NCBI GenBank assembly: GCA_026214975.1
Contig: JAOBSW010000683.1
Location: 1 to 64,000, forward strand
From: Gentiana macrophylla
Taxonomy: Eukaryota > Streptophyta > Magnoliopsida > Gentianales > Gentianaceae
DNA length: 64,000 bases
Reading direction: 5' to 3'
Shown: positions 11,835 through 24,264 of the stretch, in pieces
Layout: each line of letters starts with the position of its first letter
How positions within the stretch are numbered: position 1 is the stretch's first letter
Made by a program: the position numbers and the translations under genes
Notes under the pieces: generated by a model
Databases searched by the model: none
What the model was told of the DNA's origin: nothing
What the model saw: only the letters and a program-made list of their open reading frames with translations

Positions 11835-14030
11835 AAAACCAATCACTCACACACACAAGACCAAGTTGAAACACAAGAATCTCATGCAATCACGGCACCC
11901 GACTCACAGCCATGAGCGGATCGCTATCCATGGGGACTCATACTATCTTCATATCGTGTTCCAAATGACCAAGTCAAAAGAACCGCCTCAACACACACAC
12001 GAATCTCTGGCGAGACCACGGTCCTTGCTTGAGCAATGAATCCACTTACTATATCGGCTATATAGAAAAGGTGGAAGAAGCACACAAGGTTGAGGAATGA
12101 ACCATCTAGATCCATGTACTTCTCCATTTATGCCTTCAAGGCAATCTTGTGTTTGGCTCGGTTGTAGAATTCTGATGACCCATAGCCTAGAACATTTCCG
12201 GCCACACTTTATCACTTAATCAAAGTATTTGCAAACCCATTTGTAGCTCCCACTCACCTTCGTAAGACTACGGATATCGTGCGTATAACTATATTTATCG
12301 GATCCCAAGTTTCGATAAACTATGAACTCTTCTTTAACTTGTTTGAGGATATTCTCGACATTCACTAGATTTACTCTCATACTTACTCGTGACTCTTCAT
12401 GAAGTATGAACATCGACATAACTCTTATGATGGTTCTATCGCGGTAGCAAAGGAAACCTTCCATAATCATCATATTTCACCTCATCTTTATGACCAGCGT
12501 CTAACATAGATAGATCTTAAGAACACCGTCGGCAATATCTCCTTTCGCGATCTATGCTAAACTCTTTTAGCATCACATCCATATAGGTAAACTATAAACT
12601 ACTTGAGGAGTTAAATCTATCACTATAAATTCTTATTTCCAAATATAAGGCGCCAATCCAAGTGCTTTTCGTAAAGAGCTTGAACTACCAAACATTAATT
12701 AGTGTGACATGGGGTGATGATTCCGAGAGAGATATCAATACCTTGCTCAAAAATCATAACACACTCCCACTATCCATCGGCACATTGGGCATATTCCTTC
12801 TTTTGACTAAATCAAACTCTTTTGATTATCAAACAAAGAAATCATCTAGAGAAACTTGTTTGAGTCAAAAGCCGGATCTCGTGGGCTCACATATCATGTT
12901 ATCGTCTATGAACATCGAGCATTTGTTTGCCCAGCGTCTTCAACCTTATCATATAGCCATGATATCAAGTTATAACAAGCATCGTCACGAATAGAATGGG
13001 CTCATTAGCGGCATAAATATAATTACAAGGTTTACACCCCGTGCTACTTGGTATCACTTTATAGCCTTATGGTAATCATATTACTATCCATGTCGACCTT
13101 TCGAGGGACATTCCTACAGGTAAGGCAGGCTAGGTTCACAACTTTGGTTGTCCTTGATGGAATCTAATTCGGATATTATGGCTCACAGCCATATCTCTCA
13201 ATCTTGCCTTTCAAACATTCCTTTATAAGTCGTGAGATATTCATTCATCAAGATGAACATACCGGTGACCACTTTTGGGCTTGAGGTTATCCACGTACTT
13301 ACTGAGAACTTTTGTGTGCCTTTGGCGGTGTTCTACACCTTATCGCTATGCGGTGTGTGCTCATGTTCCAATGGTTGAATATATCTTTGTGGTTCTCAAA
13401 CTCTTTTGAGATTTACTCCCACTGTTTCTTTTGGATGAAACACTTCCTCTAGAAGACAGTATGTTTGGAGACAAACACCTTTTGCTCCGCGGACGAGTAA
13501 ATAATATCTAGCGTACTTGTTAAGATATTCCACAAAGATGCATATGTCGTACTAGGCTCTGAACCTTTCTGACTCTACCTATGACAACTTCAAATCATCG
13601 GTTAAGATAGATTTGACTTTATCCTCTTCCATATCTAATATGGAATTTATTCAACCTTTATTTTGAACTCGGTTAAGTATAAGGGCTACATCCCGAAGCG
13701 GGTAAGGGATAATTCGCATGGTTTGCGTCACACCTTTATCATATAAAGTGTTGTTTCCATTTGGGAACACAATCTAATTGTGTATCCCAAAGATGGTATC
13801 CTTCAAGGAAGAATCTTATTCCTTATCAGGCGACTTACGAAACACCGCCAGGTATTAATTGCTTCAATCAATTGAAGATTAATTCCTAAGTAGCTCATCA
13901 ATCTCATATTACGTACTAGCTCGAACTTTTGAGGCTTTCGAATTATGCACTTTCTTGAGTACACTTGACTATTTCTAAAAATAGTCGTAGAGATTAATAA
14001 ACAATTATTTGTGGCATTAATTGTCACAAT
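11835..14030 (-). pseudogene. Copia RT/RNase H region of element B, decayed
   Basis: Minus-strand pieces are broken by stops. The clearest anchor is near 13,140-13,210, where frames combine to read E-I-W-L-x-A-I-x-S-E-L-D-S-I-K-D-N-Q, matching the start of the copia reverse transcriptase. Upstream of it (13,250-13,470) is the Pro/Glu/Lys linker that normally joins integrase to RT. From 12,216 to 13,000 lie the remains of RT and RNase H, without a visible YVDD active site. No intact protein is predicted. The class is supported by the LTR, PBS and PPT signals as well. Confidence 0.55.
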
Positions 14031-15990
14031 CCAACAAACATCGGTATGTTTAGGCTTTAGACAATTTTTTTAGATTTTACAACCTTTTCATAAAAGGGTA
14101 TTTTAGTCATCTTTAGATAAGATATGTATTACCCACATGATTCATAATCATATGGTTCAACATCATCGAGAATGACGTTTAATTACGCTTCCCTTCGGAG
14201 AGACTATGTGCAGAACAACCACAAATATTAAAAATACTTGAGACACACAAATATTTAGTTGAGATCTCATCACATATATCAACTAAATAGTGACATCAAT
14301 CTAGTATGTTAGATCATTGACCTTCCAACTTTATCGGAATAATATTTATTCTTTACAATTGAATATGTCTACTAAATCTAACAAATAGCGAAAGTATGTT
14401 CTTCATAAGAATCGGAACATAATAACATTTATTTAGTTCCCTTATCAGTTTACTAGATCCAGAATATGGTAAGTGTCACAACGTTTGCTTCACATTCCAT
14501 ACCTATATTTAATATTTCTAATTTAATCACTCTCGTAAGATATCATATATCTTAGAGTCGACTTTGAACTTAGATAGATTTATCTGAACTCACTTGCCTA
14601 GAATAAAAACTTCAATAAATTCTCTATTTAAGCACATGCCCTAACTTTCCTTTTTAATCCTTTAAGCACTTGAAAAATGTTTCTTATTGTAGTCTTCATA
14701 AGACTTAAGAAAGATCACAAGAGCCATGCCTTTAATTTCTCTTCATAAAGAAAATCTAAAGTTTATTAAATAGTTTATTTAACCTTTTGAACTTTTAAGC
14801 AATGATAGAATTAAGTCGATACTTAAATCTTACAATTTTGAAAACAACATTTCCAAAATTAGATGTGGTCATTCTTATCCAACGTTTGAATTAATTGTCA
14901 TCGTATGACAGAATGATAATCTTGGATCGTATCCAATATAGGATTAATTCGATTTGAAACCTATTTCAAATGATTTAATCATATCATGAGCATCGCTTTC
15001 ATTAATAATTAAAGCCTTGGAGTGCTCCATCAAATATGTAGTCTCCTTGTCTCCAACTACTATACTTGGGATTGCTCGTGTCATTGCTTATTTTAAAAGA
15101 TTAAAATTGCTTAACCTTATTTGAAGCGTTTCTCAAAGATACTTGATCATAATTTGGTTTTACTAATCGAGAATTAAAAACATAAATATAAAGTTTGCTA
15201 AAACTACAACATAAAATAAAGATAAAAAAAGTGTTGTTGTCGTCGATGCCATAAAATCAAAAAATTGTCTTTTAGTTTATGATTTTTCTCCCACTAGTCA
15301 ACTACTCCCGATTGACTTTCAAGAATCTTTCAAAATTATTTAGTGGCCAAGATCCCATCTAGTCACCCGATTCTGAAGAGGGCGATCAACGGAATAATTC
15401 GAAGGTATGTAACACTTACCAATCACATCTCTATCGACTCTTGGTGGTTGACTAGTCAACTCTTTGACAATTCACATCTTTATGTGGAAGTCAACCCCTT
15501 GCCTCTAGAATAAAGGCGGTCTTGTGAGGCCAATCACAATACTTTAGTCAAGTCATAACCCCTTATTCGCGAGATCTCATACGATCGTATCTCAATAACG
15601 ACGATATACCCGTGGTGAGTCAACTCCCGGCGAGGGCGATCAGTTGGATCGAACAAAGGCTCTTCACCGTCACTATAATGTTGGGAGACAATATTTCGAC
15701 TTGATTTTTGTTGTGGAAGTATTTACGTGAATTAATTCACTTAATTAATTTTAATTACGGTCTCATCAAATATATCTATCTCTATAGATATACATCCTAC
15801 ACATTTATCTAGATCGTACCTAGTCATGCATCTATCGTATCATATAAAATAAATACAAGCACAAAATAAATAAATGTGTAAAGTAACCGGTATGATCATG
15901 GACTTTTTTCTAGAGTGCGGTTTGAATACAAGCGATGAAACTACGAGTCACAATCTAAGGTAGCTGCAACCGCCAATAGGATCTTTAATG
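14031..15990 (-). other. AT-rich interior of element B
   Basis: This is the expected place of gag, protease and integrase, but no motif survives that I can read. The sequence is AT-rich with stops in all frames. Near 15,300-15,670 there are several GTCAAC/GACTAGTCAAC-containing stretches. Confidence 0.4.
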
Positions 15991-16002
15991 CGCCATTCTC
16001 CG

Positions 16003-16219
16003 TCCCCAGGACATAACCCAGTTGGCAAGGGGCGTGGGTGCGTAATTGCAGCCTAGCGGGAGGTTAGAGGTTCGATTCCCACAATGGGCGAATTATTCCC
16101 TCTGTTAAAGGTAAGTCCATTGACTCACGAGCTCTTTGGGGATCTTGATTTACATCTCCACTCATCCCGTGGGGAGGGAAGTGGGGACCCTCGAAGTAGG
16201 GTTTACCACTTTTTTTAAT
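16003..16219 (+). mobile_element. tRNA-derived SINE with target-site duplication
   Basis: A 217-bp insertion with a pol III promoter: an A box near 16,023-16,033 (TGGCAAGGGG) and a B box at 16,069-16,079 (GGTTCGATTCC), 36 bp apart, as in tRNA-headed SINEs. The body is GC-richer than its surroundings and ends in TTTACCACTTTTTTT. It is flanked by an exact 12-bp duplication CGCCATTCTCCG (15,991-16,002 and 16,220-16,231), which shows insertion by target-primed reverse transcription. SINEs carry no protein and use LINE machinery. The insertion lies in the leader of element B and is therefore younger than B. Confidence 0.88.
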
Positions 16220-16848
16220 CGCCATTCTCCGATGGGATCTTTATTCTTCTTTCTTTGGTCTCCGTCTTACGCTCAAAATCCTGTTACATTTAATTCTATC
16301 TAATAAAATAAATACACCCGCGCATCTGAGGAGCCAATGGGAATGAGATAAATCACGAGAAAATAAACTAAGTCACGTTCTTCATGTGACCTAGGACAAT
16401 TTTTAAACCAGCGAAAAATTAAATCATTCGCATCTATCACTATCGATTGAGTCAGCGATCGATCGGGAGTCCAATATAATCATAATATATCTATATATCT
16501 AATCCATACAATAGCATCTTATGAAAAAGATAAATTAACATTTAACTACTTGCGTCTTAATTAATCAATTAACATTTAATCTATTAAATAATTTTATCTA
16601 ATCAATTAACTAATTAACATTTAATTAATTAAATGATTTTAATCGAAATAAAATTAAAGATTAATTTTAAGCGATTTTAATTTTAATTTTAATTAATTAA
16701 AACTATTCTAAAAATAAATCAAAATTAAAATTAAGTATCTTTTGTTTCTTTCTTTTTGATTCTAATCAAAGGGATCGCTTTAGTTTCTAAACCAAAGACA
16801 TCTCCAGCTCTTTCTTTCAAAACCAAAATTTTGAAAAAGGCGCTGGCG

Positions 16849-17060
16849 CAGAACTTTCCAAAATCAAATATTTTGAAAAGTGCTTAGGCATATTCAAACA
16901 AAATTTGGAAAAGCCAATATTTTGGTTAAAATGTAGCCGATTTCCAAAATCAAAATTTTGGAAGTGGCGCAAGCACAAACGCTTTCCAAATCAAATATTC
17001 GGAAAGCGCTGCAGGCTATTCCAACAAAATTTGGAAAGGCCATTATTATTTTAATGTCAT
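16849..17060. repeat. Two imperfect copies of a ~118-bp repeat in the element B leader
   Basis: Each copy contains CTTTCCAAA-TCAAATATT-(C/T)-GGAAA and CAACAAAATTTGGAAA-type blocks with internal CCAAAATTTTGG-like palindromes. On the minus strand both encode AFPNFV. Confidence 0.6.
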
Positions 17061-17416
17061 GTGGCATCCGATGGCCCAAACTATTTGAGCAATTGGTTAG
17101 CCGCGTACACAACTAAACAAAGGAGGAATTACCAATCACAACTATGAATAATATTGAATCACAAAATACACAAAACAAAATTTAGGAGATCCTCGGCATT
17201 GACGGTCAACCCGGCGCGGTAGCGAGGTTACTGCCGCCGCCGACCCGGCCATTTGCCGATGGTGGTGCATCCATGATCGGTGAGCACCACCCGATCTCGT
17301 TTTTCTTTTAATGTATCAACTTTTGCGAATCAAAAATCTTTCATCTTTTAAATATGTGATTTAAGCGATAAAACTAACTACATAAAATAACATGCTTATT
17401 GCTTAAGCTTGAACAC

Positions 17417-17431
17417 TGGCTCCGATACCCT
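17417..17431 (-). promoter_or_regulatory. Primer-binding site of element B
   Basis: Minus strand reads GGGTATCGGAGCCA directly inside the LTR end at 17,433. It is an initiator tRNA-Met-type copia site with small changes. Confidence 0.72.
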
Positions 17432-17800
17432 TTGTTAGGAAATCTACTGGCGAGGCAGCGGTGAATTCAAAATTTTGATTTCTTTTTACCGAGATCGACC
17501 GTTTAAGCAATAAACAAATAAGCTAAACACGGTGGTTACGCTTGCTTGATCTAAAAGATCGGCGGCTTTGACCGTCCAGGAGAGTAGTTACTGCATAGAA
17601 GCGACCTAAGTGTTCGGCCTCTATCGGTGATCACACGAGCGACCCGCGGAATCCCGTCATGGGTTGCTTCCGAGAAAAACTTCAGTTTGCTGAGACCGAC
17701 TTTTCTCTCTCTCAAAACCCCTCTACAGAAGCTCTCTATTTTCACAAGAAGCTATTAGCTCTTGGAATTATGGTGTTCAAAAGTGCTAGCCAACCCCTCG

Positions 17801-17815
17801 TATTTATAATAGAGG
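17801..17815 (-). promoter_or_regulatory. TATA box of the element B 5' LTR
   Basis: Minus strand reads ATTATAAATACGAGGGG. About 370 bp remain to the primer site, which is a plausible R-U5 length. Confidence 0.5.
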
Positions 17816-18194
17816 TGGCACCCAATATGTCTTCCAAAATCCTTGGGAACAAGTCTTGAGTAGTGTGGAGAGAAAGAAAACATTTTCTTAGTAAAATAAG
17901 GAAAATATCTTTTATTGAATTATCTCATTTAATTTAATATCATATATTAAATATTTCCAAGATATTGTCGATATCTTATATTGACTATATTTATCTTATT
18001 ACCATAAATCTATTTTTCCAAAATCAATTAATATCAATATTAATATTACAGTAATCTTATTAATTATTAAATTGCTTGATTCAAATGTATTTTATACACT
18101 TGGAATAGGCGTGAATATGGCGTCCCATATCGACTAATTTAGGAATTGAGATTCTCTATAATTAATATAATACTATGATTAATTAATTTGCAAA

Positions 18195-18200
<6 letters not shown>

Positions 18201-18267
<67 letters not shown>
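18201..18267. repeat. (AT)n microsatellite in the element B LTR
   Basis: About 67 bp of perfect AT dinucleotide. The homologous point is where the other LTR is broken. Confidence 0.95.
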
Positions 18268-18268
<1 letters not shown>

Positions 18269-19409
18269 TATATTTATTTCAAAATTATATGTATCAATAT
18301 ACATATTTAATTAATCAACATAATTAATATCTTGTATTATATTTATTCATAATAAATAAATACCACCGTAGTAATTTACCATTGTAACCTTTATAGTGCG
18401 AGATAAATTCTTTCCTTATTTGGTTATCATACATAACCACATTTTAATCGGCTAGATTTTCATATGTGTGTGACCCGATAGGCTTCCGAATATGTTGGCG
18501 TAGACACAAAGTGCAAATTATGAAAATGCCGCCCGTACTAACGATCACGGGATAGCATCACAGCAACACACCGTGACCCTCGATCATCGGAAGAGTCAAA
18601 TGCAATGACTACTACCTTTCATGTGAAAGCGATTTACGCGTAAATTACATTCTTATCGCGTAATAATATTCATGCGATTAAATGCGTCAAGTGTCAAACT
18701 TTAACGACCGTATCTTATAATCTGGATATCAAGCTCTCTCAAAGTAACTCATTTACTTCCACTTTGCAAAGATTCACGAGTAAGACATTCCTTATAAGAA
18801 GGCCGCTTTCCGGATATTCACTATTTCCAAGCGACCAAACATGTATTCTCTGCATGCTTGATATCACACCCAATCACTACCGCATGATCGACCCGTGGCT
18901 AGAAACCTCAATAGTGTCAAAGCATGACAATCCTCACCGTGATGCCATGTAGACTCGGTCTAAGGATAATTACAAAGCGCCACGTAGTGTGACCTTGCGG
19001 TGTAAGTGGGTCGATCCCAACGTCGCATTCTACAATACCGTCCGCGTCACGGTCCAAGTGTTTTTACACCGATGGGCGACATCATCCATACTTAATGATG
19101 AAGACATCTAATATGTGCTAGCCTGTTTATACTATCAATGCCCTGTTTAATAGTACATCAGTCTAGAGACATTTAAGCATCAAACTTATTAAAGTGATTA
19201 GAGATCTCATCAACCATAATCGCCTATCATGTTTTATCTATCACAGTTTAACACTAAGGACGTTATCATATAACAATTCACAATTGGTCCTTTAAAAGAA
19301 CAAATATATGACAACAGAAAAGCCATTTTATATATGTATAAACATAAAGAAATAGTAGAAATGATCCGATCCGGTCCAACCCGATTGGGTTTAGGACACT
19401 ATTTCAACA

Positions 19410-20080
19410 TAGTATTGGGTCATAGGATTTCGAAGAAATGAATGGAAGTTGATAGGGCAAAGATAGAGGTAATAGAGAAGTTACCCCCTCCAACGAACTT
19501 AAAGATGTTGCGAGCCTTTCTCGGCCAGGCAGTATTTTATAGGAGGCTTATTAAGGACTTCTCTAAAGTTTCTAGACCTTTGGCTGAATTGCTTGCGAAG
19601 GATGTACCTTTCGTATTTGAAGAAGAGTGCAAGAAAGCATTCAACACATTAAAGCAAATGCTTATAACCGCCCTAATTCTGGTAGCCCAAGATTGGAACA
19701 AACCTTTTGGGCTAATATGTGATACAGCGACACGGCGGTTGGAGGCGACCACAGGACAAAAGGAGGATAAAATCTTTAAGCCTATCTATTATGCGGTCGT
19801 ACCCTTATGGTGCCCGGAGGAATTATCGACTACGAGAGAAGGAACTCTTATTTGTCATCTTTGCATTTGACAAGTTTCGACCTTATCGATAAGAACGAAA
19901 GTCAACTTTGTATTCATTTGGCCATGCGACTTTGAAGTACCTCTTAACCAAGCAAGACTCGAAGCCAATATTGTTGAGATGGATTCTACTCTTACAAGAG
20001 TTTGATGTTGAGATTAAAGATAAAAGGGATCGAGAACCAGGTGGTGATCACTGTCGAGATTAACTTTCTTTGGAAGAAGA
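19410..20080 (+). pseudogene. RT end and RNase H of element D
   Basis: The first codons read VLGHRISKK, the conserved block after the RT palm, then a stop, then a 142-residue open frame (19,442-19,870). That frame has LRAFLGQAVFYRRLIKDFSKV and the RNase H start FGLICDTATR. After a frameshift it continues as [28 protein letters not shown] near 19,920-20,005, the typical C-terminal RNase H of plant gypsy elements. The YxDD catalytic motif lies upstream of the break and is not in this piece. RNase H would remove the RNA strand during reverse transcription. The fragment is non-functional. Confidence 0.85.
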
Positions 20081-20173
20081 GCAAGCGGCGAGATCGAGGA
20101 GAGCTTTCACGATGAACAACTTTTCTATCTCGGTGGTAGCTCGAGTGGAATCTCGGTCCGACAACATACATCA

Positions 20174-21410
20174 AGAGTGGGCAAGGTATACCCTTGGTTT
20201 GCCAATATTGTGAATTATCTAGCGAGGAAGATACCACGGAATTCAATAATGCGAGACAAGAAGAAGTTTTCACGTATACGAAGCATTATCATTGGGGCGA
20301 TCCTACTATACAAATTGTTCCACGATGCCATTCTTAGGAGATCGTCCATGATGATGAGATTCCAAGTATTTTGCATATGTGTTATTCTAGAAGCTAGAGG
20401 TCATTATGGGCGAGATAAGGCGGCCCATAAAGGTAATGCGGTGTGGATTCTATTGGCCAACAATTCATAAATACGCTACGAGTTTACAAGAGCACATCAT
20501 TCTGTCAAATGACGGTAATATTTCTAAGCGGAATGAGATGCCATTGCGAGTATCTTAGAAGTGGAGCTATTCGATGTTTGGGAATTGATTTTTTTGGGCC
20601 ATTCACGCCGTGAATCAAATCGTTACATCTGTTGTGATTGATTATGTTTCTAAATGGGTGGAAGCGGTGGCCTCACCTACTAACGATGCAGGGGTTGTCT
20701 GAGGTTTCTTAAGAAAAACATTTTGATGAGGTTTGGAGTGCCCGAGCCATAATTAGTGCGGAGGAGTCAAATGTAATAGGTTGTTTGAGAAGTTGATGAT
20801 GAGATATAGGGTTAGACATAAGATTGCGTGACATATCACCTCAGGCAGTGGACAAGTAGAAGTCACGAATAGAGATTAAGATGATCGTAGAGAAGGCGTG
20901 AATCCACGAGGAAAGATTGGTCTTTGAAATTAGATGGCCGCTCTGTGGGCATACGGGGCGACTTATAGGACCCACGATTGGGATGTCACCATATATGATA
21001 GTGTTTGGAAAAGCATGTCATTACCGGTAGAACTCGAGCACCGAGCGTTGTGGGCTATGAGGTTTCTAAACATGGATGAGAATTTAGCCGGTGAAAAGAG
21101 GATGTTAGAGTTGAATAGATTGGAGGAGTTTAGACTTCAGCGTGTGAGAATGCAAGGATTTACAAGGAAAAGCAAGCGTCATGCATGATAAGAAATTTTG
21201 AACCGCACATTTCAAGTTGGAGATAAAGTCTTTGGTGTATAATTCACGTCTTCGTCTTTTTCCTGGGAAGTTGAAGTCTAGATGGTATGGACCACGTGTA
21301 GTCACGAAAGTCTTCAATTCGGTGCATGTGAAGTTAGACATGAATACTGCAGGCGGACTTTCACGATTAACGACCTGGTGAAGCATTACAGAAGCGAAGT
21401 ATAACCGGGT
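20174..21410 (+). pseudogene. Integrase of element D, frameshifted
   Basis: Reading across frames gives the HHCC region near 20,370-20,470 (RGHYGRDKAAHK), then the catalytic core. This includes FFGPF near 20,590, VIDYVSKWVEA near 20,635-20,670, SGSGQVEVTNR near 20,840-20,870 and the C-terminal block MSLPVELEHRALWAMRFLN (20,934-21,188). The spacing matches Athila/Tat integrases. A later block QVGDKV near 21,215 is the beginning of the C-terminal domain. Integrase inserts element cDNA into the chromosome. At least five frame changes or stops occur. Confidence 0.82.
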
Positions 21411-22782
21411 TGGAAGTCTTTACGTTGTGAGCGAATATGAATGAAGAAGCACTATTAATGCAGTCAAAGTGGCTACTATAAACTCGAGAACTATTTTAAA
21501 CCCTTATTTATTTCTTTTTATTTTAGTTATTTTGAGTCAATAAAGTAGCATGACAATTGCAAGGTTTTTCATCACATATATCTTGATCACCTTACTAGAG
21601 ATATATGTGGTTTTCCTTCACGATTCTCATGTGATACCCTCGTAAAAGTTTTAGTGTCTTGCTTAGGTCTATAAAAGAACAAAGTGTCTTAAATTTGTTT
21701 TTGCACATTCCTCCGGTATGCACAATTACCGCCACCTTATTTTCTTATTGCCCTCCGCATGTTACTCACCGTTTTTGGAAGTATTCTGGACCGTAGGTAA
21801 CAACTTGGTTGAGGAATGACCTAGGAGCTAATGATTACGCTCCGGGATTCTCTTTGACTCAGCCGACAATTACAGAGCTAAGTACCTTTTCTTTTCTTTA
21901 TTATTAGTCATTGGGGACAATGTCTATAATAAGTTGGGGGGTAGGCGTCTTAGCTAAATAGTCGAAAAAGGGAATAATTTTGAAAATTTTCACACTCTTT
22001 TTAGCTTGCTTATTGCACGTTTTCGAGTAAGGAATCGGTAGGAAATGAGCCCAAGTTCAATTTGAAGAGAGCTATAGAATATTCAATTTAGTATGGAAGA
22101 ATGAGCATATGTTATGTTGCATGAAGTAGTAACTTATTAATTATTATTCAATCATTGCAATCAATATTTGAGCACATGTCTGAGTGAGAAGTGTTTAAGA
22201 TTAGATGATGTGTTGTTTTAACCGGGAATCATTATTTATGCATCTATATTCTTTAACAAATTGTCGTATCTGAGGAAGCAACTTGGATGACGAGAGGTAA
22301 CCGGGACAACGGACTTGTGAGAGAAATAGAAAAAAAGTGAGGAAATCTGCCAGAAAGAAAAATGAAAAAAAAGGAGAAAAAAATGCAATAAAGGCGGTGA
22401 GGGAAGCGAACTCGTGTAAAAAGGGCACGACCCTCACATACAAAGAAACAAACTAGGACTTAAGAGCGATGCTCGGTCCACTGAGTCCGCCGACCCGATT
22501 AAGGTACCATTTTGTGTAACCAAGTGAAGGCAAGATGGCGAGTGTATGTGCGAGGTAAGTTAGATTGTGTGGTTAATACAACTTGATTCTCTTCACGAAT
22601 GCACTATCACGACTGATTCATCACACGACACATTGATGCGTGGTAAGTAGTGATTAATGAGAAGCTTATGGATGGTGGCTTAATGTATGTTTCTGCCGGA
22701 AATCTTGATTGAATGTGTGGTAGGTGATGGAGATTGTTCTTGGAGGTACATTCCGCCTTGATACACTGCTCGCGGACAAGCA
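21411..22782 (+). other. 3' untranslated region of element D
   Basis: Non-coding between integrase and the 3' LTR. Near 21,910-21,945 the sequence includes CATTGGGGACAATG and AAGTTGGGGGG, a conserved post-pol motif of Athila/Tat elements. A purine-rich stretch lies near 22,320-22,400. Confidence 0.6.
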
Positions 22783-22801
22783 AAAGGCTAGTGGGGCTAG
22801 T
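22783..22801 (+). promoter_or_regulatory. Polypurine tract of element D
   Basis: AAAGGCTAGTGGGGCTAGT directly before the LTR start. It is the likely plus-strand primer. Confidence 0.6.
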
Positions 22802-24264
22802 TGATGACGGTTAAAATAGTCTATCTTACGGCATCAACATTTTATCCATAATGAGCTAAAAATAGTTGTTTCGACCTATAAATATGAATCATTTGAGTTG
22901 AATAGCATATGTCGGGTTAGTAGTCGAGAAATCTACACTTAGCGTTTATTTTCCTATTGTGATATTATTCGTGCATTATTTGATGATTTTCGAGGATATG
23001 AAATATTGAAATTTGAGCATCATGGGGCCGAATCGGTGTGGGTGAGCGAAAGGAATGGGCCTAGGGTATTCAGGACCTTCAAGTTAAGTCGGTGAAAAAA
23101 AGGACAAAAATACCCCCGGTTTACTGAGGAGGGCTGCCGACTTACCGAGGCTGGAGATCCTTCCGAAACACGTTTTCTTGGACGATGGGTAGAACTAGGT
23201 GTTTCTATGTCGGTTTAGATAGCTATAAATAAGAGGCTTCGCCTCAGAATTCAATGTACCCAAATTATTCAAGGCAAATTATGCAATAAAAGTTCTTTGT
23301 TCTTTATTTTATTTATTTTATAAGTTAGTGAGGAGAGATGGCCGGAGTCTTCGCCGCTAAGGAGAGATCGAGGAGATCTACGCTAAATCTTGAGGTATGA
23401 TTTTACATGTCTTTTCCAAGATATAGATCTATCGTTGTTCTATTCGACTAGTATGTTTTAATTGCTTATTTAGTTTAATTATGTAGTAGTTAGTTTATTT
23501 TACCTCATGTGTTATAGATCTGATTCGTTGGTGAAGAAATCATAGAATAGTAGTTGCGTTCTTCATATCTGCTGACGATCATATCATTTGGATCTGAATA
23601 CAGTAAATTACTAATTCATGATGTCTGCGCGCCGATTACGTTGATCGATAGATTTAATTTACATGTTAGTAGTCTGATCAACTATTTGCATGTCATTGTA
23701 AACTAGCATGAAATACGAATAGTGAAGTGCTATGTTTGGACATTATCTTGAATGGACCCTTGGGCGTTACGATCAATGTCGGCAATTTGTCTGCTTGAGG
23801 TTTGCGGTATGAGTTAGCGCTCAATATCGGCTGACTCGAGTTCTTTATGCGTATGGGATATAATGGACCAATTAAGGAGGGTAGCTTGCGTATAGATTAT
23901 CTCTTACCATTGTCGGAGTAGATAGGGTGAGGGGAGTTGTACCCGTGGGTGAACAATGTATAAATTCACCAATGGGAGGAATTTGTTTCATGTATAGGGG
24001 AATAACTAATTGCTCGTAATTGAACTAATACATTAGAAACTCGTTTTGCTTCATGTGAACTAGCATAACCTTGTTAGTTTGAGGAATCAAATTTACTAGT
24101 GTACATATTATAGTTGGTCTTAGACCATTATTGTGACAAGCTCAATCTTGATAATTAGGCGCTCTTTACGAGTCTCTGTGGGATCGAGCCTTGACTCATT
24201 TAGTACTCTACTATGATAGACTGAGTCTATTGCTAGTAAGTGCTTTTGCGATCCTTAATGACCA
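22802..24264 (+). repeat. 3' LTR of element D
   Basis: Starts TGATGACGGTTAAAATA, shared with the element E LTR. It contains a TATA box at 23,223 and the purine-rich 5' untranslated segment near 23,330-23,400. The right end is placed by analogy with E (after TTGCTAGT...) and is uncertain by about 20 bp. It is a single copy. Confidence 0.68.
23223..23234 (+). promoter_or_regulatory. TATA box of the element D LTR
   Basis: CTATAAATAAGAGG, followed 20-30 bp later by a CAATGT-type start region. Typical of gypsy LTRs. Confidence 0.5.

Larger units (their letters stand above)
10649..19409 (-). mobile_element. Copia LTR retrotransposon B with truncated 3' LTR
   Basis: Minus-strand element with a full 5' LTR (17,433-19,409), initiator-Met-type primer site (17,417-17,431), a decayed gag-pol interior, a polypurine tract (11,819-11,834) and a partial 3' LTR (10,649-11,818). 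The interior is about 5.6 kb, normal for copia. It interrupts the RT of element D at 19,409/19,410. The outer 0.8 kb of its 3' LTR is missing and replaced by element A, which fits insertion of A into that LTR. A SINE sits in its leader. The frame is broken throughout. Confidence 0.82.
17433..19409 (-). repeat. 5' LTR of element B
   Basis: The LTR is 1,977 bp. Plus strand begins TGTTAGGAAATC and ends ATTTCAACA. It includes a TATA box near 17,805 and a 67-bp (AT)n tract. The right 1.15 kb is duplicated at 10,649-11,818. Confidence 0.82.
19410..24264 (+). mobile_element. Ty3/gypsy (Athila/Tat-type) element D, 3' part
   Basis: Plus-strand element that starts inside reverse transcriptase because element B interrupts it. 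It continues through RNase H, integrase, a long 3' untranslated stretch, a polypurine tract and a 3' LTR. The 5' part must lie left of the stack, outside the window. Multiple frameshifts are present. Confidence 0.85.

Noticed and set aside
16011..16085. Possible genuine tRNA gene
   Set aside because: A and B boxes are present, but a cloverleaf with acceptor-stem pairing is not seen. The unit runs on for another 130 bp to a T tail and has target duplications, so it is a SINE.
22455..22500. Hammerhead-ribozyme-like CACTGAGTCC
   Set aside because: The CTGATGA core and the GAAA strand are not present in a foldable arrangement.
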